Source: Mycobacterium gordonae | GTDB lineage: Bacteria > Actinomycetota > Actinomycetes > Mycobacteriales > Mycobacteriaceae | Assembly (NCBI RefSeq): GCF_017086405.1 | Contig: NZ_CP070973.1 | Span: forward strand, 5,054,739 to 5,118,738 | Length of the DNA: 64,000 nucleotides | Direction of reading: 5' to 3' | In this document: one piece after another, positions 7,583 through 22,214 of the stretch | How positions within the stretch are numbered: the stretch's first letter is position 1 | How the letters are laid out: each line of letters starts with the position of its first letter | Notes under the pieces: generated by a model | Database searches by the model: none | Seen by the model: only the letters and a program-made list of their open reading frames with translations | Told to the model about the DNA's origin: nothing | Position numbers and translations under genes: made by a program

Positions 7583-8842
7583 TCAAGCCGCGAGCTGGAG
7601 AGGAGGTGGGAACGCAACATGTTCGTCGTAGAGCTGGCCGGTGTGCAGGCAGTGGTGGAGTTGGCCGAGGAATTTGTTGAACAGGTGTCGTTGGGCTTGA
7701 TGGTTCCAGTCTCCGGCTGCGCGGCGGGCGTCGAAGTGCCTGCGGGCTCCCGGGGAGGCGCGCAGCGATGCCAGGGCCCAGATCGGGCCGACAGCGTTGA
7801 GGCGACGGTTTTTGATATGGCGTTGCAGGACAGCGGTTTTCTTGCCGCTAGCACGGGTGATCGGCGCCGATCCGGCGAACGCTTTGAGTCCGCGGGCATC
7901 GGCGAAACGGGTGCGGTCGTCACCGATCTCGGCGAGCACCCGGGCACCGGCGAGCATCCCCAGTCCGGGGAAACTGGTGATGATCTTGGCGTCCGGGTGT
8001 TGGTCAAAATGGGCGATCGCCGCCTCGGCGAGTGCGTCGGCGGCAGCGCAGGCCGCGTCGAACTGGCTCAGCAGCGCGGTCAGGTGAATGCCCATCGCGT
8101 TCTCCACCACCGGTGGCTGGTGCAGGTAGGTGTCGGTGAAGATGTCGCGCAGCCGCTCGACGTCACGGTCGAGGTAGCGTTTGCGGCCGGCTTTGATCAG
8201 CAGCCGCCGCAACCGGGCCGGCGTCAGGTTGGCGGCCTGAGTGGGCGTCGGCGCGGCGGTCAGGACGGTGCGGGCATCGGCGCGGGCCAGTCCGCCTTCG
8301 GGCAGGCCGGCGAACGCGACCAGCGCGGCCGGGTAGAAGTCTTTGAGGAGATCGCGGATCTGATTGCCGACCTGCTGACGCGCCCAGACCGCGTCCTGCT
8401 GGGCCCGGGCCAACACCCGGATCGCTTGGGCCAGATCGGTATCGGCCGGCAACGGGCGGTGCGCGTCTGGGTCGGTGCGCACGATGTTGGCGAGCAGCAC
8501 CGCGTCGGTGGCATCGGATTTGGCGCCGGAGACCGAGTACCGGGCCCGGTAGCGGGAGGCAGCCAGTGGGTTGATCGGATAGATCACCCGGCCGGTTTCG
8601 CGCAACGCCGCGACGAACAGGCCACGGTCGGTTTCGATCCCGATCGGGATCGGATCCTCGGCGGTGTCGCCGGCTTCGGCCAGCAGCGTCAGCAGTGCGG
8701 CGAATCCGGCGGCGTCGTTACTGACCCGGCCGCGGGCCACCACTTTGCCATCGTCATTGATCACCGCGACATCGTGATGGGCTGTAGCCCAATCAATTCC
8801 GCAATACTGTCTCAATGTTCCTTGACTCCTTCGGTTGATCAT
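7583..8842 (-). CDS. IS110-family transposase (DEDD recombinase)
   Basis: A 419-residue protein from the chosen ATG. The N-terminal RuvC-like DEDD domain begins YCGIDWATAHHDVAV and includes IETDRGLFVAAL and SGAKSDATDAVLLANIVRTD. The C-terminal Tnp20-like half contains ITSFPGLGMLAGARVLAEIGD and the serine-bearing FAGSAPITRASGKK. The gene appears intact. IS110 elements lack ordinary terminal inverted repeats, so I could not set the element's ends. It lies between the Zur-linked methyltransferase and the ABC transporter. Confidence 0.95.
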   Translation of the reverse strand: MINRRSQGTLRQYCGIDWATAHHDVAVINDDGKVVARGRVSNDAAGFAALLTLLAEAGDTAEDPIPIGIETDRGLFVAALRETGRVIYPINPLAASRYRARYSVSGAKSDATDAVLLANIVRTDPDAHRPLPADTDLAQAIRVLARAQQDAVWARQQVGNQIRDLLKDFYPAALVAFAGLPEGGLARADARTVLTAAPTPTQAANLTPARLRRLLIKAGRKRYLDRDVERLRDIFTDTYLHQPPVVENAMGIHLTALLSQFDAACAAADALAEAAIAHFDQHPDAKIITSFPGLGMLAGARVLAEIGDDRTRFADARGLKAFAGSAPITRASGKKTAVLQRHIKNRRLNAVGPIWALASLRASPGARRHFDARRAAGDWNHQAQRHLFNKFLGQLHHCLHTGQLYDEHVAFPPPLQLAA

Positions 8843-9209
8843 CGTGCTGTTACCGGTGGACTCACGCGGCGCCCTAATCGTGGGACTCAAAGGTCCGTCA
8901 TCTCACTAGCCGTCCGTGACTCCAGCGCACCGCAGGACTTCGTTCTGTCGAAGAGCTCAAGGCTCGGGAACAACCATCGGGAAGTCAACCCTGCGGCAGG
9001 CTCGGGCAACGGAATCCCACCACCTCACCGGGAGGTCTGCCGCCAGGCGCGCCGTTCTTTCAGAAGTCGTCGAACGACGGGACAACTCAGGCGTCACCTG
9101 GCAGCAGACCGATCAGAAATAGTCCCGGTCATTTCGACCGATCAACCCATCCCTACAAACGATTAGGATGTGCGCGACGCGGGCGAGGCCGAGACCAGTT
9201 AGCGAGGAC
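8843..9209 (-). mobile_element. Non-coding flank 5' of the IS110 transposase (candidate left end with bridge RNA)
   Basis: This 367-base gap has no convincing gene. IS110-group elements carry a non-coding left end 5' of the recombinase that is transcribed as the structured target/donor-pairing bridge RNA. The part of this gap nearest the transposase is where that would be. I did not fold it and cannot define the outer boundary. The part near 9150-9209 belongs to the ABC gene's own upstream region. Confidence 0.4.
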
Positions 9210-9977
9210 ATGAGCGCAGAGTCAGACGTCGGCAGCACAGGTTCGGACCAGGAGTCTGGCGAAGGTGGACCACCTGCATTGCGTTTGAGCAATATCGGCA
9301 AGACCTACGGGTCTGATCCCAACCTGGTTGTGGCACTGCGTGACGTGAATCTGGATGTCCGAGCCGGCGAACTCGTCGTACTACTAGGCCCGTCGGGCTC
9401 GGGAAAGACGACGCTGCTCAACATTATTGGCGGCATCGACCAGGCATCGGCGGGCACGATGGAGGTCAACGGCCGCGACATCGGGACACTCAGCCGCAAG
9501 CTGCGCACGGAGTATCGCCGCGACCTGGTTGGGTTCGTATTTCAGTTCTTCAACCTCGTGCCCACGCTGACCGCACTCGAAAACGTGGAGTTGCTCGCCG
9601 AACTGACCGGACCGGACGCGCGAGCCCGCAGTCGGTCGGCGTTGGAACGGGTCGGCCTCGACGCGGTCGCAGACCGCTTCCCCGCCCAGCTTTCCGGCGG
9701 TCAGCAACAGCGAGTGGCGGTAGCCCGAGCGATCGTCAAGCAGCCACCGCTGCTGTTGTGTGACGAACCGACCGGAAGCCTCGACCTGGTCACCGGCCGT
9801 CAGGTATTGAGCGCGTTGGGCGACCTGGCACGCAACAGTCGCCAGACCGTGCTCATCGTGACCCACAACTCGGAGATCGCGCGGATGGCGGACCGCGTGC
9901 TGTGGCTGCACTCCGGAACGATAAGCAGGACCGAGACGAACGAAAACCCGCTAAGTGCATCGGAATTGGACTGGTGA
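9210..9977 (+). CDS. ABC transporter ATP-binding protein, MacB/LolD type
   Basis: A 255-residue ATPase. Walker A GPSGSGKT is at about 60-67, the Q-loop is in VFQFFNLVPTLTALENVELL, the signature is LSGGQQQR, Walker B is PLLLCDEPTGSLD, and the switch histidine is in VLIVTHN. The FNLVPTLT loop and SLD are typical of the MacB/LolD subfamily, which powers FtsX-type permeases. I chose ATG 9210 with GAGGA before it; an in-frame ATG at 9168 is the alternative. Its stop overlaps the permease GTG, so the pair is one operon. The substrate is unknown; zinc linkage is only positional. Confidence 0.93.
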   Translation: MSAESDVGSTGSDQESGEGGPPALRLSNIGKTYGSDPNLVVALRDVNLDVRAGELVVLLGPSGSGKTTLLNIIGGIDQASAGTMEVNGRDIGTLSRKLRTEYRRDLVGFVFQFFNLVPTLTALENVELLAELTGPDARARSRSALERVGLDAVADRFPAQLSGGQQQRVAVARAIVKQPPLLLCDEPTGSLDLVTGRQVLSALGDLARNSRQTVLIVTHNSEIARMADRVLWLHSGTISRTETNENPLSASELDW

Positions 9978-12312
9978 GTCAGGCGCTGCGCCGCAAGCTG
10001 CGCCGCGACATGTGGCGGGACCGCTGGCGGTTCGCTGCGATCTCGATCGTCATGGCCATCGGCGTAGCCATCTTCGTCGCCGCCACCGACGGCTACCGCA
10101 ATCTCGACCAATCCTTCGAGCGGTCCTACACCACCCAGCGGTTGCCGGACGCGATCCTCTCCGGACCCGGTGCCGCAAACCTGCGCGACGCCCTCACCAT
10201 GATGCCGGGCAGCCCCCTGGTGGAGATACGCCATCAGGCCGATATCGGGATCCGGGTGAACGGGCACGCGCTATACGGCCGCGCCGTAGGCGTACCCGAC
10301 TCTCGGCAGCCGGCCGTGTCGCTTCTGGACATGCACGCCGGAACGCTGCCGGCGTCCGGACAGCTCGTGCTCGAACAGCACCTGGCCGATCACTACCACC
10401 TCCGTCCCGGCGACATCGTCGAACTGCTGGGACGGGCAGGCTGGCAACCTTTTACGGTCGCAGGCTCGGCCCTGTCGACCGAGTACTTGTGGCCGGCCCG
10501 TTCCCCGCAGGAGATCTTGACGACCCCGGAGGATTTCGGCGTCGTTTTTCTCCCTGACGCTGAAGTTCAACGGGATTCCGCGCAGCCCGTGGAACAGAGC
10601 GTGGTCTACGCGGCTGACCGCGCCGCGGCGAGCGCCTTGACCACCGCAGCGGGTGAACTCGCGCACAAGAACGGGCTCCAATTCCTTCCCCGCGAAGAGC
10701 AACCGTCTTTCCACACACTTCGCGACGACGTCAAGCAGTTCAGGAGCCTCGCCGGGGTACTGCCGTGGCTGTTCCTCGCAGCTGTCGCACTCGGCACCTA
10801 TGTGCTGCTCGCCCGCATCGTCTCCGCTCAGCGGGCGGTGATCGGCACACTGGTAGCCAACGGAGTGGCCCCGAAAATCGTACGCCGACACTATCTCGGC
10901 TACGGACTCGCCTGTGCCGCAACGGGACTGCCGCCAGGGCTGCTGGGAGGATACCTGCTGGGACAGTGGATCACGGCCAAGTACACCGAGGCCATCGCAC
11001 TCCCGATGCACCTCACGTCGGCGCACCTGACGACGTACCTGCTCGCCGCCTTCACCGCCGCATCCGTAGCACTGCTGGCCGCGGCGGCACCGGCGAATGC
11101 TGCGGCCCGAATGCAGCCGGCCGAAGCCATGAGGGTGGCCCCACCCATGGACCGTGGGCGGCGCAGCATCGCGGAACGGTTGGCTCCGGCGGTGAGACGC
11201 GCTCCTGCTCGATGGCGGATGACGCTACGGGCTTTCTCTCGGAACCGCCGCCGAACTGCGTTCACCGCGACCGGAGTCGCAGCCGCGGTCATCTTGGTGA
11301 TGGTGTTCGCGGGTATGCGCGACACCGTCCCGGGCATGGTCAACCGACAATTCGGGCAGATCGAGCGACAAGACGGGGAAGTCGTCGTGTCCGGCTCAGT
11401 CGATGGGGTCCTGGACAAGTTGCACGTCGACCCCGATGTGGCCGCCGCCGAAGCCTACGGCTCCTACGGCATCACCGCTTCGGCAGGCAACCACCGATAC
11501 GAAACCATGATGATCGCTCTGACGCCCCAGAGCCGAATGCACGTATTCCCAGCCGAAACGGGAGCTGACCGGCTCACCGGGACGGCGTGTTGCTCGGCGT
11601 CGGCCTGCGCGACCTGCTGTCGGTCAGGCTGGGCGATCGCATCGTTGTGACAGTGCCGCAGTCGGGGCTTCGACTCGACGAACGCGTGGTGGGATTTGTC
11701 GACGAACCGTTTTCACCGGTCGTCTACATCTCCCTCGATCAGCTTCACCAACAGGCGGGTTCGCTACCGGTCAATGGAGTTCTGGTCAAGCTCAAGCCGG
11801 GCACCGAGGGACGCGCGGCCGGTGACCGGATTGCGGCGATGCCCGGCGTGGTGGCATACCGATCGACGACAGCGCTGGCATCGACGATGCGTAAGACCTT
11901 CAGCCTCTATGACACCCTGGTCACTCTCATGCTCGCGTTTGCCGCGGTCATGGCGGCCGCCATGTTGTACAACGCGATGTCTGCCAACGTTTCTGAACGC
12001 CTCACCGAGATCGGCGCGCTGCATGCTCAGGGAATGGGGGCCGGCATGCTTTCCCGGTCGATCGCCGCCGAGAACTTCGGCGTCGCTCTGCTCGCGCTTC
12101 CAGTCGGAGTCGTCGGGGGCCTTATTCTTGCCGACCGACTCCTGTCCACCTACCACAGCGCTGGCTATCACCTACGACTCGAGATGCAGGCGACGACACC
12201 ATTGGTCGTGGCATGCGGCATCCTCCTCGGCGCCGCTTTGGCCCAGATGCCGGTTCTCCCGAGGATCAACGGCATAGATCTGGCGCGGACCGTCAGAGAA
12301 CGCGCTCTCTGA
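9974..12312 (+). pseudogene. FtsX/MacB-type ABC permease, interrupted by a single-base frameshift
   Basis: Starting at GTG 9974, the product has an N-terminal membrane anchor (WRFAAISIVMAIGVAIFVAA), a periplasmic MacB-PCD-like domain, and an FtsX domain near GVLPWLFLAAVALGTYVLLAR. A second copy of this anchor-and-domain layout begins at about base 11220. The frame is lost near 11579-11581 and stops at 11650, while the matching continuation (DGVLLGVGLRDLLSVRLGD) runs in another frame to 12312. One missing base within the local CCGG/GAC stretch explains this and restores ~778 residues. Either the permease is a true pseudogene or the base was lost in sequencing. It pairs with the ATPase upstream by a 4-base overlap. 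Confidence 0.82.
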
Positions 12313-12385
12313 CCAGCCCCGGTAATTCCGGTCGTTGACCTCTCCTGCGATAGGAGTCGCAGAGTTTCAGTTCTGCCGCGGCTAC

Positions 12386-12402
12386 TTGCAAATCATTTGC
12401 TT
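12386..12402. promoter_or_regulatory. Palindrome upstream of the PE gene, possible weak Zur-type site
   Basis: GCAAAT-C-ATTTGC (12388-12400) is a perfect 6+1+6 palindrome in the 240-base gap before the PE gene. Aligned on its centre it reads TTGcAAA-TCA-TTTgC, sharing most core positions with the three Zur-type boxes in this window. The two changed positions are symmetrical. It lies about 150 bases before the PE start. The operator assignment is inference. Confidence 0.4.
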
Positions 12403-12552
12403 GATACATGCGAACGATATGCAGTACGGTTTTTCCTGCACGGCGCTGGAAGTGAGTGGGATCGGCCCCTGGCAGCGCCGTCGCGAACCTGCTGAGTGGC
12501 TCGGGGTCGGTTTTTGGGGCGGTCCGAGTCTTGGCGCCCGAGGAGGCTGGGT

Positions 12553-13821
12553 ATGTCGTCGGTGATTGCTACGCCCGAGTTGGTGCGCGGAGCTGCTGAG
12601 AAATTGACGGCAATTCGCTCCTCGTTGGACGGCGTCGCGGCCACCGTCTCAGGTCCTACGGTCGGCATTGTTGCTGCGGCGCAGGACGAGGTCTCGACTG
12701 CGCTGGCTTCGATGTTCGGCGGCTTCGGCCGGGAATTCCAGGCGGTCAACGCCCACACGGAGGCGTTCCACGCCCGATTCGTCCAGCTGCTGAACGCGAG
12801 CGCTGCGGGATACGCGAACGCCGAGATCGCCAGCGCTCGAACGCTTCTCGCGGGAGGGCTCGGCCTGGACGCCCCGGGCCGCGCACTGGCGGCCGCTTCC
12901 GACGTCAACCCGATGGCTCGGTGGACTGAAGTCCTTGACACCACAGCCCGCAATGCCCAATCCTCGTTCGGCGCAACACGGGCGAGCCTGACCACCCTGA
13001 TCGGCGGCGTATCCACGGGGCTCCGACAGCTTGGAACCGACCCCGCAGCGTTCGTCGGCAACCTCCAGACCGCCGCGCAGTCGGTGTTCCTGGTCGGCGC
13101 GCCCCAGGATGTCGCGTCGGCTGTCGTGCAACACACTCTCGGCGGCGTCACTCAGGCGACCAACCCGGGAGCCATACCGCCGGAGCCGACGGTCGTTCCC
13201 CTCAATGATGTCCACGTCGAGTTGTACAAGGGCCTGGCCGGTCTCGGCGATTTCCAGACGGGATCGTCCAGTCTAGAGACGGCTCTGGTCGCGGGTCTCA
13301 CCAACTTCGCCGCCTCCCCGGCCAGCGGTGTACTCCTCGGCGCGGTAGGGCCGTTCGTCAGTCCCGCTGTCGCATTGTGGAATAGCGCGGGCACGGTTTT
13401 CGCCGACCTCACCGGCGGGTCGCCGGGGGCGGCGCTCGGTCACCTGATCGAAACACCCGCCAACGTCGTTGATGCGTTCTTCAATGGGGCCACACTCAAC
13501 CTCGACGCGCTGGCGCCGGCGCTCAATCCTTTCGTCACCACCGGCTCTGCGGGTGGGGAACGACTCGACGGCCTGAGCCTCGCCTTCGGCGGACTGTTCA
13601 GCCCAGGGCAGGTCGTCACCGGCGCGAGCGGCCCCTTATACTACGGGACCGGCGGGTCACTGCTCAATGCCGTGGGATTGGAGTTCAGCTTCTTCCCACC
13701 GGACGACTTCGCCGGAGGGGCACTGAGTATTCCGGCGATACCCGTTGGCCCGATTGGCGCCACCGCGGGTCTGCTGGGCATCCTCGGCAGGGCTATCGGC
13801 GGCAGCCTGCTTATTCCCTGA
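12553..13821 (+). CDS. PE family protein (non-PGRS)
   Basis: A 422-residue protein. The start at ATG 12553 gives MSSVIATPELVRGAAEKL, the standard opening of a PE domain, which runs to about residue 100 and ends with the FHARFVQLLNASAAGYANAEIASA helix. The remaining ~320 residues are Gly/Ala-rich but not PGRS. They include SPAVALWNSAGTVFADLTGG and ETPANVVDAFFNGATL, segments recurrent in long PE/PPE C-termini. PE proteins are usually exported by ESX-5 or a related type VII system to the cell surface. A possible Zur-type palindrome precedes it. Confidence 0.9.
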   Translation: MSSVIATPELVRGAAEKLTAIRSSLDGVAATVSGPTVGIVAAAQDEVSTALASMFGGFGREFQAVNAHTEAFHARFVQLLNASAAGYANAEIASARTLLAGGLGLDAPGRALAAASDVNPMARWTEVLDTTARNAQSSFGATRASLTTLIGGVSTGLRQLGTDPAAFVGNLQTAAQSVFLVGAPQDVASAVVQHTLGGVTQATNPGAIPPEPTVVPLNDVHVELYKGLAGLGDFQTGSSSLETALVAGLTNFAASPASGVLLGAVGPFVSPAVALWNSAGTVFADLTGGSPGAALGHLIETPANVVDAFFNGATLNLDALAPALNPFVTTGSAGGERLDGLSLAFGGLFSPGQVVTGASGPLYYGTGGSLLNAVGLEFSFFPPDDFAGGALSIPAIPVGPIGATAGLLGILGRAIGGSLLIP

Positions 13822-13901
13822 TCCGGCCGCATTCGACCGAATCGCGGGGAAGTCGATCGAACGGTCTCAGCGGGAACTGCCGGCATGCAGAGCGCGCCCG
13901 C

Positions 13902-15413
13902 CTACGCCGGAACGGCCTCGCGGTTACGCACCTCGGCCGAACTGGTCAGCTTCAGGGCCGGGTCGACGACACCGTCGTTGCGCAGCAGTTTGACATCGGT
14001 GTAGTAACTCATCGACGTCTGCCACGGCTGACCGGCACCCTGGCGCGGGAACTGGTGAACCGCCCGCTGGACGTAGCCGGCGCCGAAGTCCAGTAAGGGA
14101 CGAGTCTGCATGTCCGGGTCGTCGAGCACCGGGCGCGCGGTGTCAAAACCGTTGGCGTCCATGTGGGTCAGCAGCCGGCACAGGTGCTCGCAGAGCAGGC
14201 CGACCTTCAGGGTCCACGACGAGTTCGTGTAGCCGATCGCGTACGCGAAGTTCGGCACGTCGGAGAGCATCATGCCCTTGTAGGCCACGTGGTCGGGCAG
14301 ATTGACCGGCTTCCCGTCGACCGCCAGCGACATGCCACCGAACGCCTGAAGGTTCAAACCCGTTGCGGTGACGATGATGTCGGCGTCGAGCTCACGACCG
14401 GACTCGAGCAGGATGCCGTTCTCGGTAAAGGTGACGATGCGGTCGGTCACCACCGACGCGCGGCCGTTCTTGATGGCCTTGAACAGGTCGGAGTCGGGCA
14501 CCGCGCACAGCCGTTGATCCCAGGGGTTGTAGGTCGGGCTGAAATGCTCGTCGACCGGATAGTTCTCCGGAAGTTGCTTGGCGTTGAGGTACCGGATGAT
14601 CTTCTTGGCGGCGGCCGGATACCTCTGGCAGAACTCGAAGACCGCGCGCTGTTGCAGGATGTTCTTGCGGCGGGCCAGCGCGTAGCCGCGCTTGCCGCCG
14701 AACAATTTCTGCGCCGTGTTGGCGATGACGTCCTTGGACGGCACCGGCATGATGTAGGTCGGTGAGCGCTGCAGCATGGTCACGTGCCCGGCACGTTCGG
14801 CCATGGCCGGCAATAGGGTCACGGCGGTGGCGCCGCTGCCGATGATGACAACCTTTTTGCCGGTGTAGTCCAGATCCTCGGGCCACTGCTGGGGGTGCAC
14901 GATCTGCCCGGTGAAGCGCTCGCGGCCCTCGAAGTGCGGCGTGTAACCCTCGTCGTAGCGGTAGTAGCCGCCGGCGCAGAACAGCCAGTTGGCGCTGATC
15001 TGTGTCCGCGCGCCGGTGTCGGTCCGCTCGACGTCGACGACCCAGCGGGCCTCGGCGCTGGACCAGGCCGCACCGTGCACCTTGTGGTGGAACCGGATCT
15101 TGCGGTCGATGCCGTTCTCGGCGGCAGTCTCACGCAGGTAGGCCAGGATCTTGTCGGCGGTGGCGATGGCGTCCTCGTCGCGCCACGGCTTGAACTCGTA
15201 ACCGAAGGTGTGCAAGTCGGAGTCCGAACGAATCCCGGGATAGCGGAACAGGTCCCACGTGCCGCCGCTGGCCGCGCGTGCCTCCAGGATCGCGTAGCTG
15301 CGGCCGGGGTGCTCGCGCTGCAAGTAGTACGCGGCGCCGATGCCGGAGATGCCGGCTCCGATGATGAGAACGTCGACGTGCTCGAGGGCGGTGTCTACGA
15401 CGGTGTGAGACAT
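13902..15413 (-). CDS. FAD-containing monooxygenase, Baeyer-Villiger type (EthA/MymA-like)
   Basis: A 503-residue protein from the ATG giving MSHTVVDTALEHVDVLIIGAG. The first Rossmann motif is GAGISGIGAAYYL (FAD), followed by GGTWDLFRYPGIRSDSDL. The Baeyer-Villiger fingerprint FTGQIVHPQQWP fits FxGxxxHxxxWP. The second Rossmann motif VVIIGSGATAVTLLP binds NADPH, and ADIIVTATGLN follows. Closest remembered relatives are mycobacterial EthA (Rv3854c) and MymA (Rv3083). The likely reaction is oxygen insertion into a ketone or a heteroatom; the natural substrate is unknown. It is divergent from the PucR-type regulator, which probably controls it. Confidence 0.92.
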   Translation of the reverse strand: MSHTVVDTALEHVDVLIIGAGISGIGAAYYLQREHPGRSYAILEARAASGGTWDLFRYPGIRSDSDLHTFGYEFKPWRDEDAIATADKILAYLRETAAENGIDRKIRFHHKVHGAAWSSAEARWVVDVERTDTGARTQISANWLFCAGGYYRYDEGYTPHFEGRERFTGQIVHPQQWPEDLDYTGKKVVIIGSGATAVTLLPAMAERAGHVTMLQRSPTYIMPVPSKDVIANTAQKLFGGKRGYALARRKNILQQRAVFEFCQRYPAAAKKIIRYLNAKQLPENYPVDEHFSPTYNPWDQRLCAVPDSDLFKAIKNGRASVVTDRIVTFTENGILLESGRELDADIIVTATGLNLQAFGGMSLAVDGKPVNLPDHVAYKGMMLSDVPNFAYAIGYTNSSWTLKVGLLCEHLCRLLTHMDANGFDTARPVLDDPDMQTRPLLDFGAGYVQRAVHQFPRQGAGQPWQTSMSYYTDVKLLRNDGVVDPALKLTSSAEVRNREAVPA

Positions 15414-15543
15414 GAGCTTGGCTCCTGACGCGGGTGAACTGTTGTGTTTATCGTGGCGATCTGGGGTGCCCAAACCAAGAGAAGATCTGCCCAAATCACT
15501 CGACGCAGTAGTGCACATTGCACCACTAAATTACTGTGACTAA

Positions 15544-16713
15544 ATGTCTTGGAAACATCCGTCGGAGCCGGTCAGGGAGCTGATTCGGCAGTGTGCGCAG
15601 ATCACCGTCAACCCGCGAGCCGGGTGGCTGGAAGAACTCGACGCCGAGGTGCTCGCAGCGAGCCCCGCTATCGCCGCCGACCCCGAACTGGCCGCCGCGG
15701 TCAGTCGCAGCAATCGGGCGAACCTGTACTTCTGGGGAGCGGCCAATGTCCGGGACCCGGGGGCGCCAGTACCTCCCAACACGGGGCCTGAGCCGATGAA
15801 CATCGCCCGCGAAGTGGCGCGGCGCGGACTCACGGCGTTCACCCTCGACGCCTATCGGGTCGGTGAAGCCGTGGCATGGCGCCGGTTGATGGAGATCGCG
15901 TTCGAGCTGACCTCCGACCCTGCCGAACTGCACGAGCTACTCGATGTGTGCTCCCGATCGATCAGCGCCTTCATCGACGGCACGCTGGCCGGCATTGCCG
16001 CCCACATCGAACAGGAACTCGACGACCTGACCCGCGGGACACACGCCGAACGCCGTGAAACCGTCGCCCTGATTCTCGATGGCGCTCCCATCACCCGGAA
16101 AAGGGCCGAGTCACGACTGGGCTACGCCTTGACCGGCCCCCATACCGCCGCAGTCATCTGGAGCGACAACCCGGCTGGTGACATGGCCCGACTCGATGCG
16201 GCCGCCGAGGCACTCGGACAGGCCGCCGCGGTGCGACCGCTCACCATCCTCGCCAGCACCGCAACTCGGTGGGTCTGGGTGCCGAGTAAGACGATCGACA
16301 CTGCGGCGCTGGGCAATTCGATCAATGCCATGTCCGACATCCGGGTGGCAATCGGGCCGTGCGCCGAGGGTATCGACGGCTTTCGGCGCAGCCATTTCGA
16401 CGCCATCACCACCCAGCAGATGATGGCACGCTTGCGATCGCCCCACCATGTGGCGTTCTTCGCCGACGTCGAACTGGTGGCGCTGATCACCGGTGATACC
16501 GACCGCGCCACCGAATTCGTCCATCACACGCTCGGCGACCTGGAAACGGCGGGCAGCGAATTACAAGAATACGTGCGGGTTTTCGTCGACGAGCAGTGCA
16601 ACGCATCCCGTGCGGCAGCACGGCTTTTCACCCACCGCAACACGCTGCTGCGGCGGCTGGCCCGCGCCGACGAGCTGCTCCCCGGCCGCTGGCCGAACAC
16701 AGTGTCAACGTAG
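15544..16713 (+). CDS. PucR/CdaR-type transcriptional regulator, C-terminus altered by a frameshift
   Basis: A 389-residue protein. The central region is GGDEF-like in layout (RVAIGPCAEGIDGFRRSHFDA), and the C-terminal helix-turn-helix is CNASRAAARLFTHRNTLLRRLARA. The frame ends PGRWPNTVST, which is unusual. In the frame reached by one missing C near 16679-16683 the sequence reads RPLAEHSVNVAVALEVLRWRGK to a stop at 16751, a typical ending for this family. So a single base appears lost in a C-run, shortening and changing the tail after the DNA-binding helix. It is divergent from the monooxygenase, with 130 bases between starts, and is likely its regulator. Confidence 0.85.
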   Translation: MSWKHPSEPVRELIRQCAQITVNPRAGWLEELDAEVLAASPAIAADPELAAAVSRSNRANLYFWGAANVRDPGAPVPPNTGPEPMNIAREVARRGLTAFTLDAYRVGEAVAWRRLMEIAFELTSDPAELHELLDVCSRSISAFIDGTLAGIAAHIEQELDDLTRGTHAERRETVALILDGAPITRKRAESRLGYALTGPHTAAVIWSDNPAGDMARLDAAAEALGQAAAVRPLTILASTATRWVWVPSKTIDTAALGNSINAMSDIRVAIGPCAEGIDGFRRSHFDAITTQQMMARLRSPHHVAFFADVELVALITGDTDRATEFVHHTLGDLETAGSELQEYVRVFVDEQCNASRAAARLFTHRNTLLRRLARADELLPGRWPNTVST

Positions 16714-16751
16714 CCGTCGCGCTGGAAGTGCTGCGCTGGCGGGGCAAGTAG

Positions 16752-17342
16752 CGGGTCGGTCGGCGGAAACTCGATGAATATTGCGAAACTCCTGCGCGCA
16801 CTAGGTAGGAGGGCTAGTGTTCAGGTCAGGGTCGGGGGACCCAAACTTTAGGGGTCGGGGGACCCAAAACTTTTCAGCAGCCAACCGCCGGCGGACCATG
16901 CGATTGCGCACTAGGGCCTCCGCCGGGTAAGTAGCACTTTGGGTCTCGCACGAAGCCGGTAGGACGGGCACGGGCCGGACCGCTTCAGCTCGCCGACACT
17001 CTCGATCAGCGATCGCCAACGTCGATTGTGACGCGCCTGCCGTCAGCAATTCGCGACATGTCAGCCCGGTCGGATATGCGCCCACATCGATTTGCCAAAC
17101 CCAGCGCTGAAGTCAGCTCGCAGGCGACAATTAATACATTTCTGCCGCGCCGACCGGATATCGCCATCTTACTGCACCCCAACGGATTCAATGTCCCACA
17201 CCGAGACGCGAATTTAGTTCTAGAATTTGCCGTTCCAGGTACGCGGAATTTCTTTGAAATCGTCGGACAATTTATTGGCAGTTGGTGTACGGTGCTGAGC
17301 GCAGCTTTGAATGTCTTAGTGATCGGGCACCTGGAGGTCAAA
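16752..17342. other. Intergenic stretch before PE_PGRS with a repeated hairpin
   Basis: No gene is supported in this ~590-base stretch. It contains a 17-base sequence repeated twice (16829-16845 and 16852-16868) with GGGTC and GACCC arms around GGGG, each followed by AAA. From about 17120 the composition becomes AT-richer, probably the promoter and leader of PE_PGRS, although no clear -10/-35 pair could be fixed. Confidence 0.5.
16829..16868. repeat. Two direct copies of a 17-base hairpin unit
   Basis: GGGTCGGGGGACCCAAA occurs at 16829-16845 and 16852-16868. Each copy can form a 5-base-pair stem with a GGGG loop. A role as a terminator for the PucR-type gene or as an insertion remnant is possible; neither is shown. 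Confidence 0.7.
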
Positions 17343-22157
<4,815 letters not shown>

Positions 22158-22214
22158 ACCGAATCAGGTCGCGCCCAGGCCTCCGGTTCGACCGCGCAGT
22201 GCGATGATGGAGAG

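Noticed and set aside
7619..9166. A 515-codon plus-strand reading antisense to the IS110 transposase.
   Set aside because: High-GC antisense shadow: the minus-strand frame carries clear DEDD transposase motifs and the plus frame none.
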